64,000 nucleotides of DNA from the NCBI RefSeq assembly GCF_041381155.1, contig NC_091135.1, forward strand, positions 61,664,567 through 61,728,566. The letters run 5' to 3'. A program made the translations under genes and the position numbers. Every line of letters begins with the position of its first letter. Position 1 is the first letter of the stretch. The notes below the pieces were generated by a model that saw only the letters and a program-made list of their open reading frames with translations, had not been told where the DNA came from and searched no databases. Origin of the DNA: Argopecten irradians (Eukaryota; Mollusca; Bivalvia; Pectinida; Pectinidae). Of this stretch, positions 35,891-48,530 are shown piece by piece.

Positions 35891-38470
35891 GTACCCTGTA
35901 CCCTGTACCCTGTACCCTCTACCCTGTACCCTGTACCCTGTACCCTGTACCCTGTACCCCCTACCCACTACATGAGTTGCTATTACGGACTATCGGCTTG
36001 CGCATGCGCGGGTTATGACGCCTTAGATGTTCGAGTGAATTACAATAGATTATGAAGGAATCTTATTACTTGATATAAAAGCAATTTTTCAATTACTTTC
36101 ATACCAATGGCAGTCGGTAAATTTATTCCGAGTCATACTTGCATACCTTGTACCCTGTACCCTGTACCCTGTACCCTCTACCCTCTACCCTCTACCCTGT
36201 ACCCCCTACCCACTACATGAGTTGCTATTACGGACTATCGGCTTGCGCATGCGCGGGTTATGACGCCTTAGATGTTCGAGTGAATTACAATAGATTATGA
36301 AGAAATCTTATTACTTGATATAAAAGCAATTTTTCAATTACTTTCATACCAATGGCAGTCGGTAAATTTATTCCGAGTCATACTTGCATACCTTGTACCC
36401 TGTACCCTGTACCCTGTACCCTGTACCCTGTACCCTCTACCCTGTACCCCCTACCCACTACATGAGTTGCTATTACGGACTATCGGCTTGCGCATGCGCG
36501 GGTTATGACGCCTTAGATGTTCGAGTGAATTACAATAGATTATGAAGAAATCTTATTACTTGATATAAAAGCAATTTTTCAATTACTTTCATACCAATGG
36601 CAGTCGGTAAATTAATTCCGAGTCATACTTGCATACCTTGTACCCTGTACCCTGTACCCTGTACCCTCTACCCTGTACCCTGTACCCTGTACCCTGTACC
36701 CTGTACCCTGTACCCTGTACCCTGTACCCCCTACCCACTACATGAGTTGCTATTACGGACTATCGGCTTGCGCATGCGCGGGTTATGACGCCTTAGATGT
36801 TCGAGTGAATTACAATAGATTATGAAGGAATCTTATTACTTGATATAAAAGCAATTTTTCAATTACTTTCATACCAATGGCAGTCGGTAAATTTATTCCG
36901 AGTCATACTTGCATACCTTGTACCCTGTACCCTGTACCCTGTACCCTGTACCCTGTACCCTGTACCCTGTACCCTGTACCCCCTACCCACTACATGAGTT
37001 GCTATTACGGACTATCGGCTTGCGCATGCGCGGGTTATGACGCCTTAGATGTTCGAGTGAATTACAATAGATTATGAAGAAATCTTATTACTTGATATAA
37101 AAGCAATTTTTCAATTACTTTCATACCAATGGCAGTCGGTAAATTTATTCCGAGTCATACTTGCATACCTTGTACCTGTACCCTGTACCCTGTACCCTGT
37201 ACCCTGTACCCTCTACCCTGTACCCTGTACCCGTACCCTGTACCCTGTACCCCCTACCCACTACATGAGTTGCTATTACGGACTATCGGCTTGCGCATGC
37301 GCGGGTTATGACGCCTTAGATGTTCGAGTGAATTACAATAGATTATGAAGGAATCTTATTACTTGATATAAAAGCAATTTTTCAATTACTTTCATACCAA
37401 TGGCAGTCGGTAAATTTATTCCGAGTCATACTTGCATACCTTGTACCCTGTACCCTGTACCCTGTACCCTGTACCCTGTACCCTCTACCCTGTACCCTGT
37501 ACCCTGTACCCTGTACCCTGTACCCCCTACCCACTACATGAGTTGCTATTACGGACTATCGGCTTGCGCATGCGCGGGTTATGACGCCTTAGATGTTCGA
37601 GTGAATTACAATAGATTATGAAGGAATCTTATTACTTGATATAAAAGCAATTTTTCAATTACTTTCATACCAATGGCAGTCGGTAAATTTATTCCGAGTC
37701 ATACTTGCATACCTTGTACCCTGTACCCTGTACCCTGTACCCTGTACCCTGTACCCTGTACCCTCTACCCTGTACCCTGTACCCTGTACCCTGTACCCCC
37801 TACCCACTACATGAGTTGCTATTACGGACTATCGGCTTGCGCATGCGCGGGTTATGACGCCTTAGATGTTCGAGTGAATTACAATAGATTATGAAGGAAT
37901 CTTATTACTTGATATAAAAGCAATTTTTCAATTACTTTCATACCAATGGCAGTCGGTAAATTTATTCCGAGTCATACTTGCATACCTTGTACCCTGTACC
38001 CTGTACCCTGTACCCTGTACCCTGTACCCTGTACCCTGTACCCTGTACCCTGTACCCTGTACCCTGTACCCTCTACCCTGTACCCCCTACCCACTACATG
38101 AGTTGCTATTACGGACTATCGGCTTGCGCATGCGCGGGTTATGACGCCTTAGATGTTCGAGTGAATTACAATAGATTATGAAGGAATCTTATTACTTGAT
38201 ATAAAAGCAATTTTTCAATTACTTTCATACCAATGGCAGTCGGTAATTTTATTCCGAGTCATACTTGCATACCTTGTACCCTGTACCCTGTACCCTGTAC
38301 CCTGTACCCCCTACCCACTTCATGAGTTGCTATTACGGACTATCGGCTTGCGCATGCGCGGGTTATGACACCTTAGATGTTCGAGTGAATTACAATAGAT
38401 TATAAAGGAATCGTTTCAAGGAACATCTTATTAAGCAAAATCAAGATATTTCTCAATTACTTTCCTGACA
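35891..38470 (+). repeat. Composite satellite array 1 (10 units; CCCTGTA heptamers plus constant part of about 190 bp)
   Basis: Ten copies of a constant segment (CCCACTACATGAGTTGCTA to GAGTCATACTTGCATACC) alternate with tracts of 4 to about 16 heptamers CCCTGTA, with CCCTCTA variants. Unit spacing runs from about 225 to 290 bp because tract length varies. Each constant part contains TTGCGCATGCGCGGG. The last unit (38.3-38.47 kb) is decayed. LYPVPCT-type open frames merely translate the heptamers. Confidence 0.93.
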
Positions 38471-41400
38471 ATGGCAGTCAGTCATTAGATGTATTGTCAT
38501 GTTGTATAGCACGAGTTGGAAGGGGTGACCGCATTTTGATGTTGATCGAAAATTAAATACGGCTGCCGTAACGTCATACCGCAAAAGTTTGAAATAGCTA
38601 TAAATAAAAAAAATGATTGAGATACAGGAAAAATGTTCATGATGAATGTAAATAGTATTAAAGACTTACTTTTTTTCTAATATATCGTTATTAGATCAAA
38701 TAAAAAAGTTCGCTATCGGGTCAAAGTTCACCTTTTTTCATTTTTGAAAAATGTAGCCTGTATGCGGGGCAACTTCACCCAATATACGTTTATACACGCA
38801 TGCGAGCGTCATTGATGTTTCAATACCAATACTGCTGTATTTAGCACTTTGCTTGTTAAATTCATCGAAGACAGCAAATAATAAAAACATGCTTTATTTG
38901 ACTTAATATCATTAATTACAATGGTACATAGGTACATGTAATATGTAATATTGCTCTCACATCTTCAAACTCAAGAACATGTAATCATTAACGGATGACG
39001 AAACGTCCGCAATGCACTTTCCCAATTTAGCATTTACATTAACTTTGTCAAAATTACACCATGCACGCATTTTTACACAGATTCAAAATCACCATATTCT
39101 ATATCCATACAGTTACAAGCTTAAAGATATAATGTAATGATCTACAGAATGTTAAATCAAATACATTGCACAACTTTTATTGTATGTCGTTCAGCAGGTA
39201 AATATATTTTCGCGACTGTATATGTTACAATTTACATTTGTTAAGAAAGATTTAGCTCTTGCAATATGTATTTTGAACAACAAGAGGCCCATGGACCTTA
39301 ACAGGAATGTGACAAGATGTTTTAAAGTTTTCCCTGGGGGTCAATCATGGAGGACGATATGTGTATAGCGTGAAACTGCCATTGCATACTGATAGTTTAA
39401 ATAAAGTATGTGCTAATTCGAGATGCAATTATAATAAACTATGCTCAAAAGTGTTCATGTATTTTACATATCCTTTAAAAAATAACAACCTTATTCTATG
39501 AAAGGCAATAGGAGTGTAGGTCTAGAAAATATTCCGAAATAAACCAAAGTAGCTTTGTAAATTGGTTATAAAACAAAAATATTTTCAAAGCTTTTTAAAG
39601 GCCAACACTTCTTGGAATAACTTGAATTGTTTGGTAATTTAACTAACTTCAAAATCAAATGTTTTGAAATTAACCAAATTAGATGTGTACATTGATAATG
39701 AAACAACAAGTTATACAAAGCTTCTTTAAGGCCAACATTTCTTGGAATAAATACAATTATTAAATAATCTAAACAAACCACAAAACCAAATGTTTTGATA
39801 AAGTATGTGAAACAAACATTAAATCTTGATACAAGTATGCATAACCACATGACATAATCTCTCACTTTTATTATTATTCCATATGCAATTCTTATTGCAA
39901 AGTTATCAAAATATCATATGTATTTAGTAAATATAAAGGTATGTTGTAGAATATGTCCTATAAACATTTTCTTATACATGTTTTATGTACATCCAACTAA
40001 AACGTGTGAGGCCCATTATATAAGTATACCTCTTATAATAATATTATAGCAAGGAATGACTACAGGGATCTGAGAAACAATTACAGATTATAGTTATATT
40101 TGAACCACTGGAGTGTCCATATGTAATTGTGGAAGATTTAAATTCGTTAAAGCATGCTCTAGATGTTGCATAGTAATCTATGATAAACATTTACAGCATG
40201 GTTTTGAAGATTGTTTTATCTAGACCAGAAATACTTCAAACAAGAAGTGCAGTCCTATGACATAATGTTTTTTCAATGTGGTAATTTTAGTGAATGTGGT
40301 ATCAATCATGGATTTTAATAACTGCACTGCTTGAGCTGCCTTCTTTCACATTAAACCAATTTTAATCATTAGTGATTAGAACACCTTTAGATGTGCTTTT
40401 AAGATGGCACCATGGCGGTTATTTTAATTTCAGATTGTACTGTAAATATAGCAACACTGGGTCTATGTTATATCAGGATCATTCCAGGCAAGCTTGAGAA
40501 GAGGTTCAAAATACGTTTTCAAAATGGTGGCCATCCTGGCTTTAGTATAAATCGAAAACAATAACACTACTTGGTCATGACCAGGTCAGGATTTCAGGCA
40601 AAGTTTAGCTTAATGAGAAAAAAAAAGTATAAAAAAAGATATGATAACTCACAACTAAGCATTCAAAAATTAAAATCTAAGTATTGATCAGACTATACAA
40701 TTATAACAAAAACCGACACACACAACCCATGTTTACATTATACTTGTCGCACAGTATCTTCAGAACAGAACCATCGTCAGTAACCAATGTAATTAGCCTA
40801 TACTATGTACGTTGCCGTCTGGTTCCGGGTGTAAACGGAGCACGATATATCACTACGATAAGTTTGGTTAGTAATGGAATGTATTCGTTCGAAAAATTAT
40901 ATCCTGGAAAAAGAGGTCCATGTGTATTAACGGTAATCTTATTTTTGACACAAAACACAGAGAGACTATAGTTGAACTGTGACCTCAACTGAAGGTAAAG
41001 GTCATTGATTTGAACACATTTGGTAGCCCGTCCTCTATCATGCTACATAGGAAATGAAATATCTCTATGGCTCTTACATATTGACAAGAAGTCGTTTTAA
41101 AAAACCTTTTCGACCCTTGTGCTTCGAATGAAGGTCAAGGTCATTTATTTGAACATATTTTTAATGGAAAAATTATCCACGGTGGACTGCACACGTCGAT
41201 TGATGACGCATTGCCTACATTGCCTAAAAACGCGACTTTGTTCCCAAATAAATATGCAAAACTTCTGACAAAAAAGACACTAAAAGTTAAATTTGAGGAA
41301 GCTAGACCTTTTCAGTACTTTCTGACAAAGTGGCAAAATTCAAGATGGCTGCTAATCAGTCTTATTGTTTACTTTTAATATTCAAAATATAATTCAATGT

Positions 41401-41569
41401 CTTGGGACAAATATAAACCCTAAATTTGAAATTTCAGAAAGATGGCTTTATAATGTTTTTAAGAAAAAGCAGTAACAAACTCCTACTATCAAAATTCAAG
41501 ATGGCCAACTACCGGCCTTCTTGTCCGATTCTTCCAAAATTGCAATATGCAATATTGCCTATTAGAGCG
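38471..41569. other. Spacer between arrays, old dispersed repeats, no gene recognised
   Basis: AACAAGAGGCCCATGGACC at about 39.28 kb begins like the repeat at 17.9 kb. A diverged piece of that repeat's 146-bp unit is at about 40.38-40.62 kb. An imperfect direct duplication of about 129 bp (AAGGCCAACA.TTCTTGGAATAA) lies at 39.58-39.85 kb. A stretch with GAAGGTCAAGGTCATT.ATTTGAACA at 40.98-41.18 kb looks like another dispersed repeat. Confidence 0.5.
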
Positions 41570-44000
41570 GACTGAAGGGTGGACAGGAGACCACGGACTG
41601 AAGGGTGGACGGGAGACCCTGGACTGAAGGGTAGACTGGAGACCACGGATTGAAAGGTGGAGGGGAGACCACGGACTGAAGGGTGGACAGGAGACCCTGG
41701 ACTGAAGGATAGACGGGATACCACGGACTGAAAGGTGGAAGGGGGACCACGGACTCAAGGGTGGACGGGAGACCCTGGACTGAAGGATAGACGGGAGACC
41801 ACGGACATAATGGTGGACGGGAGACCACAGACATAATGGTGGACGGAAGACCACGGACTGAAGGGTGGACAGGGGACCACGGACTGAAGGGTGGACAGGG
41901 GACCACGGACTGAAGGGTGGACAGGAGACCACGGACTGAAGGGTGGACAGGAGACCCTGGACTGAAGGGTGGACGGGAGACCCTGGACTGAAGGGTAGAC
42001 TGGAGACCACGGACTGAAAGGTGGACGGGAGACCCTGGACTGAAGGATGGACAGGAGACCCTGGACTGAAGGATAGACGGGATACCACGGACTGAAGGGT
42101 GGACAGGAGACCACGGACTGAAGGGTGGACGGGAGACCCTGGACTGAAGGGTAGACTGGAGACCACGGACTCAAAGGTGGACGGGAGACCCTGGACTGAA
42201 GGATGGACAGGAGACCCTGGACTGAAGGATAGACGGGATACCACGGACTGAAGGGTGGACAGGAGACCACGGACTCAAGGGTGGACGGGAGACCCTGGAC
42301 TGAAGGATAGACGGGAGACCACGGACATAATGGTGGACGGGAGACCACAGACATAATGGTGGACGGAAGACCACGGACTTAATGGTGGACGGGAGACCGA
42401 GGACTGAAGGATGGACGGGAGATCACAGACTGAAGGGTGGACGGGAGACCACGGACTGAAGGATGGACGGGAGACCACGGACTGAAGGGTGGACGGGAGA
42501 CCCTGGACTGAAGGGTAGACTGGAGACCACGGATTGAAAGGTGGAGGGGAGACCACGGACTGAAGGGTGGACAGGAGACCCTGGACTGAAGGATAGACGG
42601 GATACCACGGACTGAAAGGTGGAAGGGGGACCACGGACTCAAGGGTGGACGGGAGACCCTGGACTGAAGGATAGACGGGAGACCACGGACATAATGGTGG
42701 ACGGGAGACCACAGACATAATGGTGGACGGAAGACCACGGACTGAAGGGTGGACAGGGGACCACGGACTGAAGGGTGGACAGGGGACCACGGACTGAAGG
42801 GTGGACAGGAGACCACGGACTGAAGGGTGGACAGGAGACCCTGGACTGAAGGGTGGACGGGAGACCCTGGACTGAAGGGTAGACTGGAGACCACGGACTC
42901 AAAGGTGGACGGGAGACCCTGGACTGAAGGATGGACAGGAGACCCTGGACTGAAGGATAGACGGGATACCACGGACTGAAGGGTGGACAGGAGACCACGG
43001 ACTGAAGGGTGGACGGGAGACCCTGGACTGAAGGGTAGACTGGAGACCACGGACTCAAAGGTGGACGGGAGACCCTGGACTGAAGGATGGACAGGAGACC
43101 CTGGACTGAAGGATAGACGGGATACCACGGACTGAAGGGTGGACAGGAGACCACGGACTCAAGGGTGGACGGGAGACCCTGGACTGAAGGATAGACGGGA
43201 GACCACGGACATAATGGTGGACGGGAGACCACAGACATAATGGTGGACGGAAGACCACGGACTTAATGGTGGACGGGAGACCGAGGACTGAAGGATGGAC
43301 GGGAGATCACAGACTGAAGGGTGGACGGGAGACCACGGACTGAAGGATGGACGGGAGACCACGGACTGAAGGATGGACGGGAGACCACGGACTGAAGGAT
43401 GGACGGGAGACCACAGACTGAAGGATGGACGGGAGACCACGGACTCAATGGTGGACGGGAGACCACAGACTCAAGGGTGGACGGGAGACCACGGACTTAA
43501 TGGTGGACGGGAGACCGAGGACTGAAGGATGGACGGAGACCACGGACTGAAGGATGGACGGGAGACCACGAACTCAAGGGTGGACGGGAGACCATGGACT
43601 GAAGGGTGGACGGGAGATCACGGACATAATGGTGGACGGAAGACCACGGACTCATGTGTAGACGGGAGACCACGGACTGAAGGATGGACGGGAGAACACG
43701 GACTTAATGGTGGACGGGAGACCACGGACTGAAGGATGGACGGGAGACCACGGAATCATGTGTGGACGGGAGACCACGGAATCATGTGTGGACGGGAGAC
43801 CACTGACTAAAGGGTGGACGGAAGACCACGGACTGAAAGGTGGACGGGAGACCACGGACTGAAGGATGGACGGGAGACCACGGAATCATGTGTGGACGGG
43901 AGACCACGGAATCATGTGTGGACGGGAGACCACTGACTCAAGGGTGGACGGAAGACCACGGACTGAAAGGTGGACGGGAGACCACGGACTGAAGGTGGAC
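41570..44000 (-). repeat. Minisatellite of 26-bp units (about 93 units) with 884-bp higher-order period
   Basis: The plus-strand unit is GGACTGAAGGGTGGACGGGA plus GACCAC, 26 bases, with variants such as ACATAATGG and GACCCTG. Long blocks recur exactly 884 bases (34 units) apart; for example the variant GGATTGAAAGGTGGAGGGG occurs in both blocks. Several minus-strand frames are open for up to 250 codons because the unit has few stops; these are not genes. Confidence 0.93.
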
Positions 44001-44002
44001 TA

Positions 44003-44520
44003 CCTGATGACATATTTTATACTTACGATTCCATTGATTTTCCAATGGGTTTTTTCTAAATCAATACGAAACGTCGACGTCTCTATTGTGACGTCATGAT
44101 AACGTCGAGTTTTCACGCCATTCTCGAATTTTCTTCAAAATAGTACGAAGAAAAAGAACCTACCAATCAAATAGTAGAATTTAGTAGTATAAAAACAATT
44201 AAAAAGTAATTATAAAAACATGCATACAAATTGAGGGTAGGTATATTTGTTGGGCTTTTTTTCCAATCACAATATTTGTTGCTTTTCGAAACATTTATAT
44301 TTAATTTCTCTTCGTTTTCATAGCTAAACTGGCTTTCTGATTGGTCAATACGTTTTTGAATCCGAGAATGGCGCGAAACCCCGACGTTATCGTGACGTCA
44401 CAAAGACATTGCGTATTGATTCGGAAAAATGAATCCCTTAAAAAATCACTGATTCACACAGTTTGCAAACAAATTGTTTTTCAAACCCAATACATGTAAT
44501 ATCTAAATAAACATTAATGC
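44003..44520. mobile_element. Inverted-repeat element with TGACGTCA sites
   Basis: The left arm (about 44028-44140) reads CAATACGAAACGTCGACG...TGTGACGTCATGATAACGTCG...CGCCATTCTCG. The right arm (about 44365-44440) is its diverged reverse complement. TGACGTCA occurs at 44089 and 44393. The right outer part (GATTCACACAGTTTGCAAACAAA) recurs near 51.62 kb. It is a non-coding DNA element of fold-back or MITE type. Confidence 0.65.
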
Positions 44521-44624
44521 TTAAATATTAACAATTAAAACCACTTGAACAACACTCAAATGTCACAACCAACCTTTCGACAAGGTTTGAACAAAATTTC
44601 CTTCAGCAGAGAAGTCTAACAAAT

Positions 44625-45423
44625 CTAACAGGAGACAAAAACAGCAAAGTTCATTGTGCCTTGAAAGCTGGTCCCTGCTTTAATGGACTCACTTAATCCG
44701 TCGTACTCGTACCAGGATCCCGCAAATTTGATCTTGGCAATGAAATGGGACCTCCTACAGATAGTTACAGCAAAAAGTGCATAACTGGAACAAAAAAGAT
44801 GAAAACTACTTTTTAATGCGAGTTTATGTACATGTATACCAACAAGTAAAACCTACACTAAATAGAGTCATCTGAGATAATTAATACAGAAAATTAATTT
44901 TAAACCATACCCTTTTTGTTGATGCGTTTCGTTTTACATCTTACAATGAATGAAGGCTATGCTTTGGTGGCGGATTATCGCCTAAGTGACATAAATTTAT
45001 AGTCAGGCGAATATCGGACAAAGTCAAATTGATTAGTTTGTGACAATATAGCGATTTGGAACGTTTAAATTTTAGGTAAATTTGAATAAATAGTACATTG
45101 TAGCGGAATGGAATATTGTTTTCTACTGTTCAGATAGAAATATAATATAATTGAATATTCTCCTCCAGATTTTCAGTATTGTCAAACCATTTAGTACAAT
45201 ATATACTATTTTTCATCATAACTTCATTAAATGTGTATTCAATTGATACGATTAATGGTCCTTACCTCTTCTCTTGCACAGTCAGTCTTTGATCGATGTC
45301 GTTGATGGTCAAATTTCGCACACGGGATAGGAATGACACGTCAATAACCAATATTTCTGGGGCCCTGTCTTTGAATCGCCTTTGCGTGAAAGATCTTGTG
45401 CCTTTGCAGATTTTGTTCCTCCT
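44625..45423 (-). CDS. Two exons of an unidentified minus-strand gene, possibly ubiquitin-hydrolase-like C-terminus
   Basis: The upstream exon (at most 45423 down to 45266) contains APEILVIDVSFLSRVRNL and ends at the donor AG|GTAAGG. The last exon (44784 to 44625) follows a strong acceptor (TTTTTTGTTCCAG) and reads YALFAVTICRRSHFIAKIKF, then GSWYEYDGLSES, to a stop. Both junctions are phase 2, so they join cleanly. The pattern of a beta strand, H-F-x-A, then W-Y-x-Y-D-G-L resembles the histidine end of ubiquitin-specific peptidases, where HF.A....W..YD surrounds the catalytic His. The upstream part of the gene was not found, so it may be a gene fragment or part of a repeated family. Confidence 0.4.
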
Positions 45424-45904
45424 TCAATCAATACAATCAATAAGAATTGATTTAAAGGAGGAGTGTCAATTTGGGCCCTCTGGTTGGCATGACCGATAAG
45501 CATTATTTTTTGTTTACAGATACCCGGGGTTTAGGACATCATGATATGAAATATGATTAAGGTCAGGTCGGAGTCCGTTGTGAGTTATGGGGGGTTAAAC
45601 AGGATGGATAATTTTCGGTTTTGTCCAGTTTTGTTGGAACCAAATGATATTTTTGAATGATTTTACATGCATTTATATGTTAAAAATAAAACTTTTTTTG
45701 AAAATAAAACTTAAGTGTCAAAATATAGGTCACAGTGATCTAATTTTGTAAAATGTCAATTTTGTAAGAATACTGTTCATCTGGTGCCATAATTTACCAG
45801 AAAAAAATGTTATATATATATTATAATAGATTATATTGAGCAATATATATATATAATTTGCATATTATAAACTTAGGCATAGAGTATTGGGGATGGGATG
45901 AGAT
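45424..45904. other. Spacer before array 2, nothing recognised
   Basis: This is AT-rich, with a TATATAT run near 45.81-45.86 kb leading to the edge of the second satellite array. Confidence 0.4.
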
Positions 45905-48480
45905 TGGGTAGGGGGTACAGGGTAGAGGGTACAGGGTACAAGGTATGCAAGTATGACTCGGAATAAATTTACCGACTGCCATTGGTATGAAAGTAATTGA
46001 AAAATTGCTTTTATATCAAGTAATAAGATTCCATCATAATCTATTGTAATTCACTCGAACATCTTAGGCGTCTTAACCTGCGCAGGCGCAAGCCGATAGT
46101 CCGTAATAGCAACTCATGTAGTGGGTAGGGGGTACAGGGTAGAGGGTACAGGGTAGAGGGTACAGGGTAGAGGGTAGAGGGTAGAGGGTACAGGGTACAA
46201 GGTATGCAAGTATGACTCGGAATAAATTTACCGACTGCCATTGGTATGAAAGTAATTGAAAAATTGCTTTTATATCAAGTAATAAGATTCCTTCATAATC
46301 TATTGTAATTCACTCGAACATCTAAGGCGTCATAACCCGCGCATGCGCAAGCCGATAGTCCGTAATAGCAACTCATGTAGTGGGTAGGGGGTACAGGGTA
46401 GAGGGTACAGGGTAGAGGGTACAGGGTAGAGGGTACAGGGTACAGGGTACAGGGTACAGGGTACAGGGTACAGGGTACAGGGTACAGGGTACAGGGTACA
46501 GGGTACAGGGTACAGGGTACAAGGTATGCAAGTATGACTCGGAATAAATTTACCGACTGCCATTGGTATGAAAGTAATTGAAAAATTGCTTTTATATCAA
46601 GTAATAAGATTTCTTCATAATCTATTGTAATTCACTCGAACATCTAAGGCGTCATAACCCGCGCATGCGCAAGCCGATAGTCCGTAATAGCAACTCATGT
46701 AGTGGGTAGGGGGTACAGGGTAGAGGGTACAGGGTACAGGGTACAGGGTACAGGGTACAGGGTACAGGGTACAGGGTACAAGGTATGCAAGTATGACTCG
46801 GAATAAATTTACCGACTGCCATTGGTATGAAAGTAATTGAAAAATTGCTTTTATATCAAGTAATAAGATTCCTTCATAATCTATTGTAATTCACTCGAAC
46901 ATCTAAGGCGTCATAACCCGCGCATGCGCAAGCCGATAGTCCGTAATAGCAACTCATGTAGTGGGTAGGGGGTACAGGGTAGAGGGTACAGGGTACAGGG
47001 TAGAGGGTACAGGGTACAGGGTACAGGGTACAAGGTATGCAAGTATGACTCGGAATAAATTTACCGACTGCCATTGGTATGAAAGTAATTGAAAAATTGC
47101 TTTTATATCAAGTAATAAGATTCCTTCATAATCTATTGTAATTCACTCGAACATCTAAGGCGTCATAACCCGCGCATGCGCAAGCCGATAGTCCGTAATA
47201 GCAACTCATGTAGTGGGTAGGGGGTACAGGGTACAGGGTACAGGGTACAGGGTACAGGGTACAGGGTACAGGGTACAGGGTACAGGGTAGAAGGTACAGG
47301 GTACAGGGTACAGGGTACAAGGTATGCAAGTATGACTCGGAATAAATTTACCGACTGCCATTGGTATGAAAGTAATTGAAAAATTGCTTTTATATCAAGT
47401 AATAAGATTTCTTCATAATCTATTGTAATTCACTCGAACATCTAAGGCGTCATAACCCGCGCATGCGCAAGCCGATAGTCCGTAATAGCAACTCATGTAG
47501 TGGGTAGGGGGTACAGGGTAGAGGGTAGAGGGTACAGGGTAGAGGGTACAGGGTACAGGGTACAGGGTACAGGGTACAAGGTATGCAAGTATGACTCGGA
47601 ATAAATTTACCGACTGCCATTGGTATGAAAGTAATTGAAAAATTGCTTTTATATCAAGTAATAAGATTTCTTCATAATCTATTGTAATTCACTCGAACAT
47701 CTAAGGCGTCATAACCCGCGCATGCGCAAGCCGATAGTCCGTAATAGCAACTCATGTAGTGGGTAGGGGGTACAGGGTAGAGGGTACAGGGTAGAGGGTA
47801 CAGGGTAGAGGGTACAGGGTAGAGGGTACAGGGTACAGGGTAGAAGGTACAGGGTACAGGGTACAGGGTACAGGGTACAAGGTATGCAAGTATGACTCGG
47901 AATAAATTTACCGACTGCCATTGGTATGAAAGTAATTGAAAAATTGCTTTTATATCAAGTAATAAGATTTCTTCATAATCTATTGTAATTCACTCGAACA
48001 TCTAAGGCGTCATAACCCGCGCATGCGCAAGCCGATAGTCCGTAATAGCAACTCATGTAGTGGGTAGGGGGTACAGGGTAGAGGGTACAGGGTAGAGGGT
48101 ACAGGGTACAGGGTACAGGGTACAAGGTATGCAAGTATGACTCGGAATAAATTTACCGACTGCCATTGGTATGAAAGTAATTGAAAAATTGCTTTTATAT
48201 CAAGTAATAAGATTCCTTCATAATCTATTGTAATTCACTCGAACATCTAAGGCGTCATAACCCGCGCATGCGCAAGCCGATAGTCCGTAATAGCAACTCA
48301 TGTAGTGGGTAGGGGGTACAGGGTAGAGGGTACAGGGTAGAGGGTACAGGGTACAGGGTACAGGGTAGAGGGTAGAGGGTACAGGGTACAGGGTACAGGG
48401 TACAGGGTAGAGGGTAGAGGGTACAGGGTACAGGGTAGAGGGTACAGGGTACAGGGTACAGGGTACAGGGTACAGGGTAC
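45905..48480 (-). repeat. Composite satellite array 2 (9 units), inverted relative to array 1
   Basis: The same constant segment and heptamers as in array 1 appear here as reverse complement (TACAGGG with TAGAGGG variants). There are nine constant parts; the first one read carries changes in the palindrome (GCGCAGGCGC). The flank after the array (TAGAATCAGTT...ATCATCAATAGTAACGAGGCC) is the inverted match of the flank before array 1, so the arms share edges as well as units. Confidence 0.93.
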
Positions 48481-48530
48481 TAGAATCAGTTCCATATATC
48501 ATCAATAGTAACGAGGCCCTGTGTTTGAAC

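Noticed and set aside
35891-38470. CRISPR-like alternation of constant and variable parts
   Set aside because: The constant part is about 190 bp, the variable part is a low-complexity heptamer tract, and the host is an intron-bearing eukaryote.
40684-40988. Overlapping open frames on both strands near 40.8 kb
   Set aside because: They are short and mutually overlapping with no family resemblance, in a region with old dispersed repeats.
41489-43855. Long minus-strand open frames (up to 251 codons) of SVVSRPPFSPWSPVHPSV type
   Set aside because: They translate the 26-bp minisatellite in several frames at once. Because 26 is not a multiple of three, the same DNA is open in all of them, and no start, splice or family evidence exists.
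36597-48505. Open frames with LYPVPCT repeats in both satellite arrays
   Set aside because: They are translations of the CCCTGTA heptamers joined to the constant segment. They occur once per unit in opposite directions and resemble no protein family.
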